Below the pieces are notes generated by a model. It was not told the DNA's origin and searched no databases. It saw only the letters and a program-made list of their open reading frames with translations. DNA of 64,000 bases from Nonomuraea sp. NEAU-A123 (GTDB lineage: Bacteria > Actinomycetota > Actinomycetes > Streptosporangiales > Streptosporangiaceae), in NCBI RefSeq assembly GCF_018603905.1, contig NZ_JAHFZZ010000001.1, positions 248,001 through 312,000 of the forward strand, read 5' to 3'. A program made the position numbers and the translations under genes. Positions 54,695-61,557 of the stretch are shown piece after piece; within the stretch, counting starts at the first letter, position 1, and every line of letters begins with the position of its first letter.

Positions 54695-55038
54695 CTGCCG
54701 CCGTCCCTGCTGGCACTGGCCAGGCTGGCGGCCCGGTAGTTCTGTTCGGAGACCTCCAGCGCCTTGGAGAGGTACTCCAGGGCCTCGCACAGGTCGATGA
54801 CGTAGTTGTAGGCGGATTCGTACCGCTTGTCGCGGTGGCCGTACTCCTGGGTGCCGTCGACGTACGCCGAGCCGAGCTCGTCGGCTCCCGGCGCGAGGCC
54901 GAAGTCGTCCTTGCGCAGACGTGCGGGGGCGAACTCGGCCGCGTAACCACGCAGGACCGGCGCCTGATCCGCACAGACTTCCAGCGCCTTGCGAAGATCA
55001 GGCGGTATGACCTCATACCCCTCGATCTGGTCCCCCAT
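54691..55038 (-). CDS. Small helical partner of the LysM protein
   Basis: A 115-residue helical protein without a WXG turn. Its tail reads NYRAAS, the YxxxE export motif with Ser replacing the acid, so the signal is degenerate. ATG 55038 follows GGGGGG; an upstream ATG at 55056 is possible. Overlaps the LysM gene by four bases. Confidence 0.73.
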   Translation of the reverse strand: MGDQIEGYEVIPPDLRKALEVCADQAPVLRGYAAEFAPARLRKDDFGLAPGADELGSAYVDGTQEYGHRDKRYESAYNYVIDLCEALEYLSKALEVSEQNYRAASLASASRDGGR

Positions 55039-55120
55039 GAGCCCCCCAGGCATCACAAAGCCATATATGTCCCTTTCATATTAATGTTCACGGCTATTTC
55101 TCGTCTAGGAAACATGCTGG

Positions 55121-56551
55121 TTACGAGCCACCTGAGCGCATGGCCGGGGTGTCCGAGACCGGTGTCCTGGCGGCCGCCGGGTCCAGCGTCGGCCCCTCGG
55201 GGATCAGGCGCAGGAGGTGGGCGGGCAGCGGGGCCACGTTCGCGGCGTCGTACCCCAGCTTGGTCAGGACGTCGGGCGAGGCCAGCCGGTACTTCTTCCC
55301 CTGGTCGGTGACCAGGTAGAACTGCTGCACTGAGGAGAGCTGGTTCTCGCCGGGCAGCAGCCCTGCCACCGCCGCCGTGCCCGGCGGCAGCAGCACCTGG
55401 TCGAACCTCTCCGGGTTGCCACTCGACGCCGGCGTCGGGATGCCCATCCGGCTCCCCACGGTCAGCGTGCCCTTCACGGACCCTTTCAGGGTGTTGGCGT
55501 AGACCATGCACAGCGGTGCCGAGGGGGCGGGCACCTGGAAGCGCGGCATGGTGGCCGGCATGCCGCCGCCCGTGATCCGCTGGGCCGACACCTTCGCCGC
55601 GTTGGCGTTCGCCGCGTCGATGGGGATCTCCCGCACGTGCTCGCGTCCGTACGCCGCCTGGCTGGCCGGATCCTGGACCAGCAGTGTCGCCTGCGTCTGG
55701 GTGATCGGCGCGAGGCCGTCCATCAGCATGACGTACCAGCGCGCGGGGGCGCCCGCGACGGGCGCGACCTTGAAGACCTGCCCGACCTTGAACGTCGAGC
55801 CGCCGCGCCCGGGGATGTTGCGGCCGCGATGCTCGATCGTCGGCGCGGCGAAGTCCGAACCCTCGGCGATGGCGTTGATCCACGAGGTCGGCACCCGCCG
55901 GGGGGTCTGGTCGGTGAGCCGATCCACGTTCCTGACGGCCATGCGCTGGTTACCCCAGAGCGCCCAGTTCTGCCGCCCATCGCTGACGATCAGCGCGTCG
56001 CTTCCGGCCGGCGTGCCGCCGACGTCGGTCCCGCCCACGAGCGTCACGTACGACTTGCGCCCCCCGGCGGCGTCGGTCGCGTCCACCACGCAGGCGGACC
56101 AGGGCGACTTGACGAGCCGCTCGGCCTTGGGCAGCGAGTCGGGAGCGCCCGCGATGCCCACCTGCCCGCCGCGCGCGAAGCCGGCCAGCGACTCCGTGGA
56201 GACCGTCTTGACCTTGATGCTGTCGCTGTCCAGCAGGAGCCGGGCGGAGACGTAGTTGGCCACGGGCAGCAACTGGCCGGTCTGCTGGCTGTAGACGTAG
56301 GAGGCGCCGGTCTCCTCCTCCACGATGAGCTGCCCGGCGTCCCGCAGATTGGTCGCACCGCCCGGCTTGAGCATGCCCCAGATGCCGAACCCGGCGATGA
56401 TGAGGACGCCGACCATGATGCCGGCGAACGTCGCCACGTTGTGCCGCCGCATCGGCGATTCGGGTAGGTCGGGTTCGCCCTGCAACAGGGCCATACCCAG
56501 GCGCTGGGTCATGAGCCGATGTGCCTGGTAGAGATCCTTGCGGGTCTGCAT
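55121..56551 (-). CDS. eccB: EccB: type VII secretion core protein
   Basis: A 476-residue core subunit with cytoplasmic N-terminus (MQTRKDLYQAHRLMTQRL, the usual EccB opening), one TM helix about 40-62 and a large periplasmic-side domain with a Cys pair region (SPWSACV) and repeat folds. GGAG lies just before ATG 56551. It is first in a leftward unit with the LysM pair, separated from eccC/eccD by about 9 kb of substrate genes. Confidence 0.92.
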   Translation of the reverse strand: MQTRKDLYQAHRLMTQRLGMALLQGEPDLPESPMRRHNVATFAGIMVGVLIIAGFGIWGMLKPGGATNLRDAGQLIVEEETGASYVYSQQTGQLLPVANYVSARLLLDSDSIKVKTVSTESLAGFARGGQVGIAGAPDSLPKAERLVKSPWSACVVDATDAAGGRKSYVTLVGGTDVGGTPAGSDALIVSDGRQNWALWGNQRMAVRNVDRLTDQTPRRVPTSWINAIAEGSDFAAPTIEHRGRNIPGRGGSTFKVGQVFKVAPVAGAPARWYVMLMDGLAPITQTQATLLVQDPASQAAYGREHVREIPIDAANANAAKVSAQRITGGGMPATMPRFQVPAPSAPLCMVYANTLKGSVKGTLTVGSRMGIPTPASSGNPERFDQVLLPPGTAAVAGLLPGENQLSSVQQFYLVTDQGKKYRLASPDVLTKLGYDAANVAPLPAHLLRLIPEGPTLDPAAARTPVSDTPAMRSGGS

Positions 56552-56689
56552 GCCACTCCGTTCCGGTCCAGCCTGAGGACAGCATAGGAGTGTTGCCTAT
56601 GAGGGCAGTGGGGGTTATGTCGCAAATGAGGGCACTAGATCGTGATATATGAGTAAAGTTTGTGGTCAGTGGTGTTCGGGGAGGTTGCT

Positions 56690-57100
56690 GTGTCAGATCC
56701 CGATAAGTTGAGTCCGCCGGCCCAGGGGTGGCATCTGGAATCGGACTGGGCAGGACTCGAAGCCGGGCGCGATGGCGTCACGTACAGCGCCAGCAAGCTC
56801 AAGAAGCTCGCCGAGCAGCTCACGGACGAATTCGCCAAGTTCTCAGGGGAGAAGCCCGGATCCGTCAACGACCTGGACATGAAGGCCAACCTCATCGGCC
56901 TGAAGGCAGCTGTCGACCAGGTCAAGCGATGGGACGGCGGGCAGGCCTTCGTCGAAACGGTCCAGCGTGGGCACAAGGAGTTCACCGAGGTCTACCGCGA
57001 GGTCGTCGAGAAGACACGGATCGCCATCGAGCTGATCAACGCGGGCGCGGGCAACTACGAGCGCGTCGATCTCGCCAACCTCGGTAATAAGGAGGCGTAG
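56690..57100 (+). CDS. Small ESX protein with WDG and YxxxD motifs
   Basis: A 136-residue helical protein with WDG at 81-83 and the export signal NYERVD (Y123-D127). GTG 56690 follows GGAGG at five bases; an upstream ATG at 56660 is less likely. It precedes the 453-residue repeat protein by eight bases and is probably its partner. The 138-base region before it, shared with eccB, holds two ATGAGGGCA direct repeats (56593 and 56620 area). Confidence 0.8.
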   Translation: MSDPDKLSPPAQGWHLESDWAGLEAGRDGVTYSASKLKKLAEQLTDEFAKFSGEKPGSVNDLDMKANLIGLKAAVDQVKRWDGGQAFVETVQRGHKEFTEVYREVVEKTRIAIELINAGAGNYERVDLANLGNKEA

Positions 57101-57108
57101 GAGCTCCC

Positions 57109-58470
57109 GTGGCCGAAGACAAGAAGATCAAGGTCAAGCAGCAGACACACATGATCAAGACGTACTGCCCGACCTTTGGGGTGGACGACGACGGCAGGAG
57201 CGTCGCCGAGGTCAAGACCTTCGTCCAGTCGCTGGACGCGACGGCCGTCAAGCAGGCGGGCAACGCCTACCTCGACGCCTGCTCGACGCTGGCCGGTGCC
57301 CAGCGCGTCATCGAGGACATCAACGTCGAGATGGCCAAGTGCTGGGACGGCAAGGCGTCGGTCGAGGCGCAGGAAGCCCTCAGGGTGTTGCACGCGACGG
57401 TGCGCGAGCTGTCGGGCAAGCTCAACTGGATGGGCCGCCCTCTGCAGTCACTCGGTGACAGGCTCCGTGAGCATCAGGAGTTCATGGACAAGGGAGGCTT
57501 GTCCTGGGCCGACAACACCTACACCTGGGACGACTCCATGGTCGGCTGGTATCGCACCATGGACAAGGGCATCGAATGGGGCTCCCAGGACGAACTCGCC
57601 GGCAAGCACCTGCGCCTGCTGAACGACGACCTCACGCAGACCTACCAGAACCTGCCGGACTCCTTCCACAAAGAGATCCCGGACATCAAGGACCCCGCCG
57701 CCGCGTCCCCTCCCGTCACGCCCTTGAACACGGACTTCTCCCACCCCGGCGGCACGAACGGACTGGGGAACGGCGACTACAACGGCGCGGGCTTCAACGA
57801 CGGCTCCTCTGACGGCTCGGACAAGAGCGGGGGCGTGACGGACCCCACGGGCGGCGTCACGGATCCCACCAACGGCCTGACAGACCCGACGAAGGGCGTG
57901 ACGGACCCCACCACTGGCGCGACGGACCCGACCAACGGCGCGACAGACCCCACGAACGGCGCGACAGACCCGACAAAGGGCGTGACCGACCCCACGGGCG
58001 GCGTCACGGATCCCACCAAGGGCCTGACAGACCCGACGAAGGGCGTGACGGACCCCACGTCGGGCATCACCGACCCCACCAAGGGCCTGTCCAGCCCCAC
58101 CTCCACCAAACTGGAGGACTTCCAGCCCCCCGCCGACTGGAACTCCGGCAACACCCCCACCTCCTCCACCCCCACTTCCACGAACGCCAACCCCAACTTC
58201 ACCTCCCCGAGCTCCCCGAACTCCTCCTCGCCCGCCACCGGACCCCTCACGAGCGCCGGAGGCAACGGCAGCATGGGCTCGGGCCTGTCGAACGGCCTGG
58301 GCTCGGCCAAGGCAGGCAGCGGGACCGGGTCGGGCATGCCGTTCATGCCCATGGGCGGCGGCGGCGCGGGCGCCGAGGAGCGGACCAGTGAGGGCGGCAC
58401 CTGGCTGACCGAGGACGACGACGTGTGGGGCGGCGAAACCGAGGGCGTCGTCAACGACCGAATCGGCTGA
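57109..58470 (+). CDS. Large WXG protein with GxTDPTx heptad repeats and conserved tail
   Basis: A 453-residue protein. Residues 30-200 are an ESX-type helical domain with WDG at 79-81. From residue 242, twelve heptads of the form G-[VLAI]-T-D-P-T-x run without a break, plus one degenerate copy; then Ser/Thr/Asn/Pro-rich sequence and the conserved tail MPFMPMGGGG ... TWLTEDDDVWGGETEGVVNDRIG. GTG start. Paired with the 136-residue gene. Convergent with the MFS exporter (3 bases apart). Likely an exported surface or wall-associated substrate. Confidence 0.78.
   Translation: MAEDKKIKVKQQTHMIKTYCPTFGVDDDGRSVAEVKTFVQSLDATAVKQAGNAYLDACSTLAGAQRVIEDINVEMAKCWDGKASVEAQEALRVLHATVRELSGKLNWMGRPLQSLGDRLREHQEFMDKGGLSWADNTYTWDDSMVGWYRTMDKGIEWGSQDELAGKHLRLLNDDLTQTYQNLPDSFHKEIPDIKDPAAASPPVTPLNTDFSHPGGTNGLGNGDYNGAGFNDGSSDGSDKSGGVTDPTGGVTDPTNGLTDPTKGVTDPTTGATDPTNGATDPTNGATDPTKGVTDPTGGVTDPTKGLTDPTKGVTDPTSGITDPTKGLSSPTSTKLEDFQPPADWNSGNTPTSSTPTSTNANPNFTSPSSPNSSSPATGPLTSAGGNGSMGSGLSNGLGSAKAGSGTGSGMPFMPMGGGGAGAEERTSEGGTWLTEDDDVWGGETEGVVNDRIG
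57832..58104 (+). repeat. Thirteen tandem 21-base repeats encoding TDPT heptads
   Basis: Each 21-base unit (GGCGTGACGGACCCCAC plus four variable bases) encodes one heptad. Several units are identical or nearly so, indicating expansion within the gene. No spacers, so this is not a CRISPR array. Confidence 0.85.
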
Positions 58471-58473
58471 CCG

Positions 58474-59658
58474 TCACACGTGTGCCTGCGGGGCCGGGGC
58501 ATCCGTACGTACGCGCTTGTCCAGTAGGGCGGCCAGCCCCACGGTCCCGAGCGCGGCGACGCCCAGCCCGGCCCCGATCCAGGCCACCACCGGATACCCG
58601 AACCCGGCCCCGATCGCCAGCCCGCCCACCCACGGCCCCACGGTGATCCCAACGTTGAACGCCGAGAAGTTCGTGGCGGCGGCCAGTGTCGGAGCGTCCT
58701 TGCCCACCGTGAACACCCGCGTGTTCAGGGCCGGATTCGTGGAGAACCCGAACGCTCCCAGCAGGAAGATCAGCCCGACGGCCACCCCCGGCACCCCGGC
58801 GAACACCCCCAACCCCACCGAGGCAACAACAACGCCCGCCACCCCTACGTACAACGTCCCAAAAGGCCGCGCGTCAGCCTGACGTCCACCCAAGCTGATG
58901 CCGATCAGCGACCCCACCCCGTACAAGCCCAGCACCACAGGAACCCACCCCGCTGCCAGCCCGGTGGTGTCGATGAGCATCGCGCCGAGATAGCTGAACG
59001 TGACCAGCACCGCGCCGGTCGCCAGCGCCGTCGTCCCGTACGAGAGCCAGAGCCGCGCGTTGACCATGCTCCGCAACTCCTGCCCCAGCCGCGGCACACT
59101 CCCCGCCTCAGGCCGCCCACCGGGAATGGTGGCCACCACCCCGATCGCCGCAAGCCCCGACAGCACCGTGACCGCCCAGAACGCCGCCCGCCACCCGAAC
59201 TGCTGCCCGATGACCGTCCCCGCGGGAAGCCCCACGATGGTGGCCACGGTAAGTCCCCCCGCCACGATGCTCATGGCCTTCCCCCGCGCACCTTCCGGAA
59301 CAAGCCCCATGGCAGTGACCGCCGCCACCGCCCAGAACCCCGCGTACACGAACGCCCCCACCACCCGGGTCCCGAACAGCACTCCATAGCTCGGCGTCAC
59401 CGCCCCCACGACATGCGTAAGGGCAAAGATCGCCAGAAAAGTCAGCAACGCCGTACGACGCGGCCACCGCAGAGTCACCACGGCCAGCACCGGCGATCCC
59501 ACCAGCATCCCGAGCGCGAACCCGGAGATCAGCAACCCCGCATAGGGGATGGACACGCCCAGGTCGGACGCCATCTCGGGTAGCAGCCCCGCGAGCATGA
59601 GCTCGGAGGTGCCTTGGGCGAATATCGACAGCCCCAGGATGTACACGGCCAACGGCAT
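58474..59658 (-). CDS. cmx: Chloramphenicol-type MFS efflux transporter (Cmx/CmlR family)
   Basis: A 394-residue, 12-helix exporter. The opening LYAV-type helix with IFAQGTSELMLAGLLPEMA and the loop LRWPRRTALL are hallmarks of the actinobacterial Cmx/CmlR chloramphenicol exporters. GGAGGAG precedes the ATG. An operator-like site overlaps the leader at 59675 and matches one before the TetR gene, so expression is probably repressor controlled. It may export a drug, or a native metabolite. Confidence 0.87.
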   Translation of the reverse strand: MPLAVYILGLSIFAQGTSELMLAGLLPEMASDLGVSIPYAGLLISGFALGMLVGSPVLAVVTLRWPRRTALLTFLAIFALTHVVGAVTPSYGVLFGTRVVGAFVYAGFWAVAAVTAMGLVPEGARGKAMSIVAGGLTVATIVGLPAGTVIGQQFGWRAAFWAVTVLSGLAAIGVVATIPGGRPEAGSVPRLGQELRSMVNARLWLSYGTTALATGAVLVTFSYLGAMLIDTTGLAAGWVPVVLGLYGVGSLIGISLGGRQADARPFGTLYVGVAGVVVASVGLGVFAGVPGVAVGLIFLLGAFGFSTNPALNTRVFTVGKDAPTLAAATNFSAFNVGITVGPWVGGLAIGAGFGYPVVAWIGAGLGVAALGTVGLAALLDKRVRTDAPAPQAHV

Positions 59659-59674
59659 AGCTACTCCTCCTTCG

Positions 59675-59695
59675 TTTTAGACCAATCAGTTCAAA
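59675..59695. promoter_or_regulatory. TetR operator-like site before the Cmx exporter
   Basis: TTTTAGACCAATCAGTTCAA is nearly the same as the sequence before the TetR gene (60439-60458), sharing GACC-n-ATCAGT and the flanking TTTT and CAA. It lies 17 bases upstream of the exporter's start. GACC/GGTC-type half sites are common for TetR repressors of exporters. Binding is inferred. Confidence 0.65.
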
Positions 59696-59807
59696 ATCAA
59701 GACACACCACATGACCGCAAGCGCGCACAGGTCTACGCGTTGAGCCACCGCCAGCCCGAAGTGCGTGCCGGCTCGCCGGCTCGCAGGCTGGCGGGCTGGC
59801 GGGCTCG

Positions 59808-59858
59808 TCAGAGCGCGTTGGATTGCGTCAGAGCGCGTTAGATCGCGTTAGATCGCAT
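59808..59858. repeat. Two and a half tandem 20-base repeats at the tetR 3' end
   Basis: TCAGAGCGCGTTGGATTGCG (59808) and TCAGAGCGCGTTAGATCGCG (59828) are consecutive, followed by a partial third copy that contains the tetR stop codon. The stop at 59848 falls inside the array, suggesting the repeat grew from the gene end. Confidence 0.65.
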
Positions 59859-60420
59859 CGAGCGTGATCTTCGCAACGGCCTCCAACGCCGCCCGATCCG
59901 CACCCCCGCGCGCCATCACCCGCATGCCACTGATCGCCGCGACAACGAACTGCGCCAACGCGACCGGATCCTTGGCCGCTTCGACCTCGCCCCGGCTATG
60001 CCCAACCTCGAACGCCGCCCGCAACGCCGCCAGCCGCCGATCACCGTCCCGCCGAAGCTGCAAGGCCACCTCCGGATCCCGAGGCGCCAACTCCACCAGC
60101 GAGTTGACCACCAGACACCCGACCGGATCCCCGACCTCGACATCAACGGCCTGCCACAACAGGACCCGCACCTTCTCCCGGACCGGGAGATCCCCGTCCA
60201 GGAACTCCGTCAGCCACGCGGTCTTGCTGTCCATATAACGCCGCAGGGCCTTCTCAAACAGATCGTGCTTGCTCTTGAACGTGTTGTAGATACTGCTCCG
60301 CCCCAGCCCAGTGGCATCACATAGATCCTTGGTCGAGGTCCCCTCATAGCCCGCACTCCAGAACGCCCGCATAGCCGCCTCAACGGCCCGCCCCTCGTCG
60401 AACTCCCTCGGTCGCGCCAT
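59848..60420 (-). CDS. TetR/AcrR-family repressor
   Basis: A 190-residue regulator with N-terminal HTH (about 10-55; GTSTKDLCDATGLGRSSIYNTF) and a helical ligand domain with the GCLVVNSLVELAPRDPEV segment typical of this subgroup. The frame stays open to 60606, but ATG 60420 (MARPREFDE) is the standard family start. A TACGGT hexamer eight bases ahead and no ribosome site suggest a leaderless message. Likely represses itself and the exporter through the matching operator sites. Confidence 0.88.
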   Translation of the reverse strand: MARPREFDEGRAVEAAMRAFWSAGYEGTSTKDLCDATGLGRSSIYNTFKSKHDLFEKALRRYMDSKTAWLTEFLDGDLPVREKVRVLLWQAVDVEVGDPVGCLVVNSLVELAPRDPEVALQLRRDGDRRLAALRAAFEVGHSRGEVEAAKDPVALAQFVVAAISGMRVMARGGADRAALEAVAKITLDAI

Positions 60421-60438
60421 ACCCAGCACCGTAACACG

Positions 60439-60458
60439 TTTTGGACCGATCAGTGCAA
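60439..60458. promoter_or_regulatory. TetR operator-like site before the tetR gene
   Basis: TTTTGGACCGATCAGTGCAA contains an imperfect 18-base dyad (TTG..AC.GAT C.GT.CAA, seven of nine pairs) and matches the site at 59675. Position just upstream of the tetR -10-like hexamer fits autorepression. Confidence 0.65.
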
Positions 60459-60985
60459 TACACCCTCCATCACAACCCGAACCACCCCATCGAAGATCCC
60501 CAGCCCCCATCCGGAACGCATCGCGGATCCCCGAGCCAACCTGGAACGCATCGCAGGACCCCGAGAACGCGCTGCGGGTCCCCAAGGCCCCTATCTGGGC
60601 CCCCACTCACCGACTACGAGCAGCGCGCTACGACCTGCCCGTGGTGTGCTCGGCGAGGGTTGGCGCCGTCCGCCGCGACGGCGACCTCCTGCGCGTCGAG
60701 TCCACCGCGGGCCTCTGGCGGGGCGCGCACGGTCATCAGCGCCACTTTCTGGGCCGCCATCGGTTCAACATCACGACCAGCGGCCCCGGAGGCCAGCTAC
60801 GTCAACGGCGCCACCCTCAGCGCCATGGGCGGCCAACCCGCCCTCGGCTCGGCAAACTCTCACAAATGACCAGTTCTGCGCGACCGGAGCCCGTGTGCTT
60901 GGGGCCGCGTTCGCGCAGGTGGCCGTCCGCAAAACTCCTCGCAGAACCTTCCCGTTGTGAGAGAGGGTCCGGCGAGACGAGGCGG
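60459..60985. other. Region without a convincing gene; possible gene debris
   Basis: About 530 bases between tetR and the recombinase remnant. A near-repeat of GGAACGCATCGC plus RGAYCCCCGAG occurs at 60513 and 60543 (30-base spacing). Around 60700-60868 one rightward frame reads protein-like (SATFWAAIGS ... EASYVNGATLSAMGG) and ends at a stop, but it has no plausible start and the frame upstream is not protein-like. I read it as the end of a decayed gene. Confidence 0.4.
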
Positions 60986-61557
60986 GTGCAGCTGACGCCG
61001 GAGGAGGCCGCCGAGGCGGTCGAGCGCTACGACTGCCCGAACTGCACGGCGATGGCGCCGTCGCCGTGCCGGACGCGGGGTGGGAAGGTCGCCTCCAAGT
61101 ACCACACCGCGCGGTTCATTCTGGTGCCCGCGTTGCGCGAGCTGCTGAAAATTCCGGTTCCGGCCGGGCGCAGGCCGGGCGCGCCGTGGCAGGCGCTGCC
61201 GCCGGTGGCTGCGGCCGAGGTCGGTCCGGCCGCGCCGGCGATCCGGATCGGGTACGCGCGGTGCTCGACCAAGGATCAGGAGTTGGAGAGTCAGTTGGTG
61301 GCGTTGCGGGCGGCCGGGTGTACGCGGATCTTCTCCGCGAAAATCTCCACACGGGTCAAGGTACGGGCCGAGCAGGATGCCGTGCTCGCGCTGTGCCGGG
61401 ATATCAAGTCGGCGGCGCCCGGTCAGGCGGTCGTGTTCACCGTGCACGAGCTGAAGCGGCCGGCGCGCAATGCCGCCGAGTCGATGGTGTTGGCCAGCGG
61501 GTTGCAGGCCGCTGTGATCCAGTTGGAGTTGCTGACCGGGCCGCTGACGGGGATCTA
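60986..61557 (+). pseudogene. Truncated serine recombinase (resolvase family)
   Basis: Codons from about 60986 encode a Cys-containing N-terminal module (CPNCTAMAPSPC ... KYHTARFILVPALRELL) that actinomycete recombinases carry, then the resolvase catalytic domain: IRIGYARCSTKDQELESQ with the nucleophilic Ser, and VHELKRPARN. Homology stops at LLTGPLTGIY (61558), where relatives continue with a helix E and DNA-binding domain. Beyond that the frame is antisense to the FtsK-like gene. About half of the protein is missing, so it cannot recombine DNA. It marks a past mobile-element event. Confidence 0.75.

Noticed and set aside
57832..58104. CRISPR-like regular repeats
   Set aside because: Repeats are contiguous 21-base units without spacers and stay in frame within a coding region.
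46144..58470. Polymorphic toxin/immunity reading of the large ESX proteins
   Set aside because: None of the C-termini shows nuclease, deaminase or ADP-ribosyltransferase motifs, and no clear immunity genes follow; tails are conserved rather than variable.
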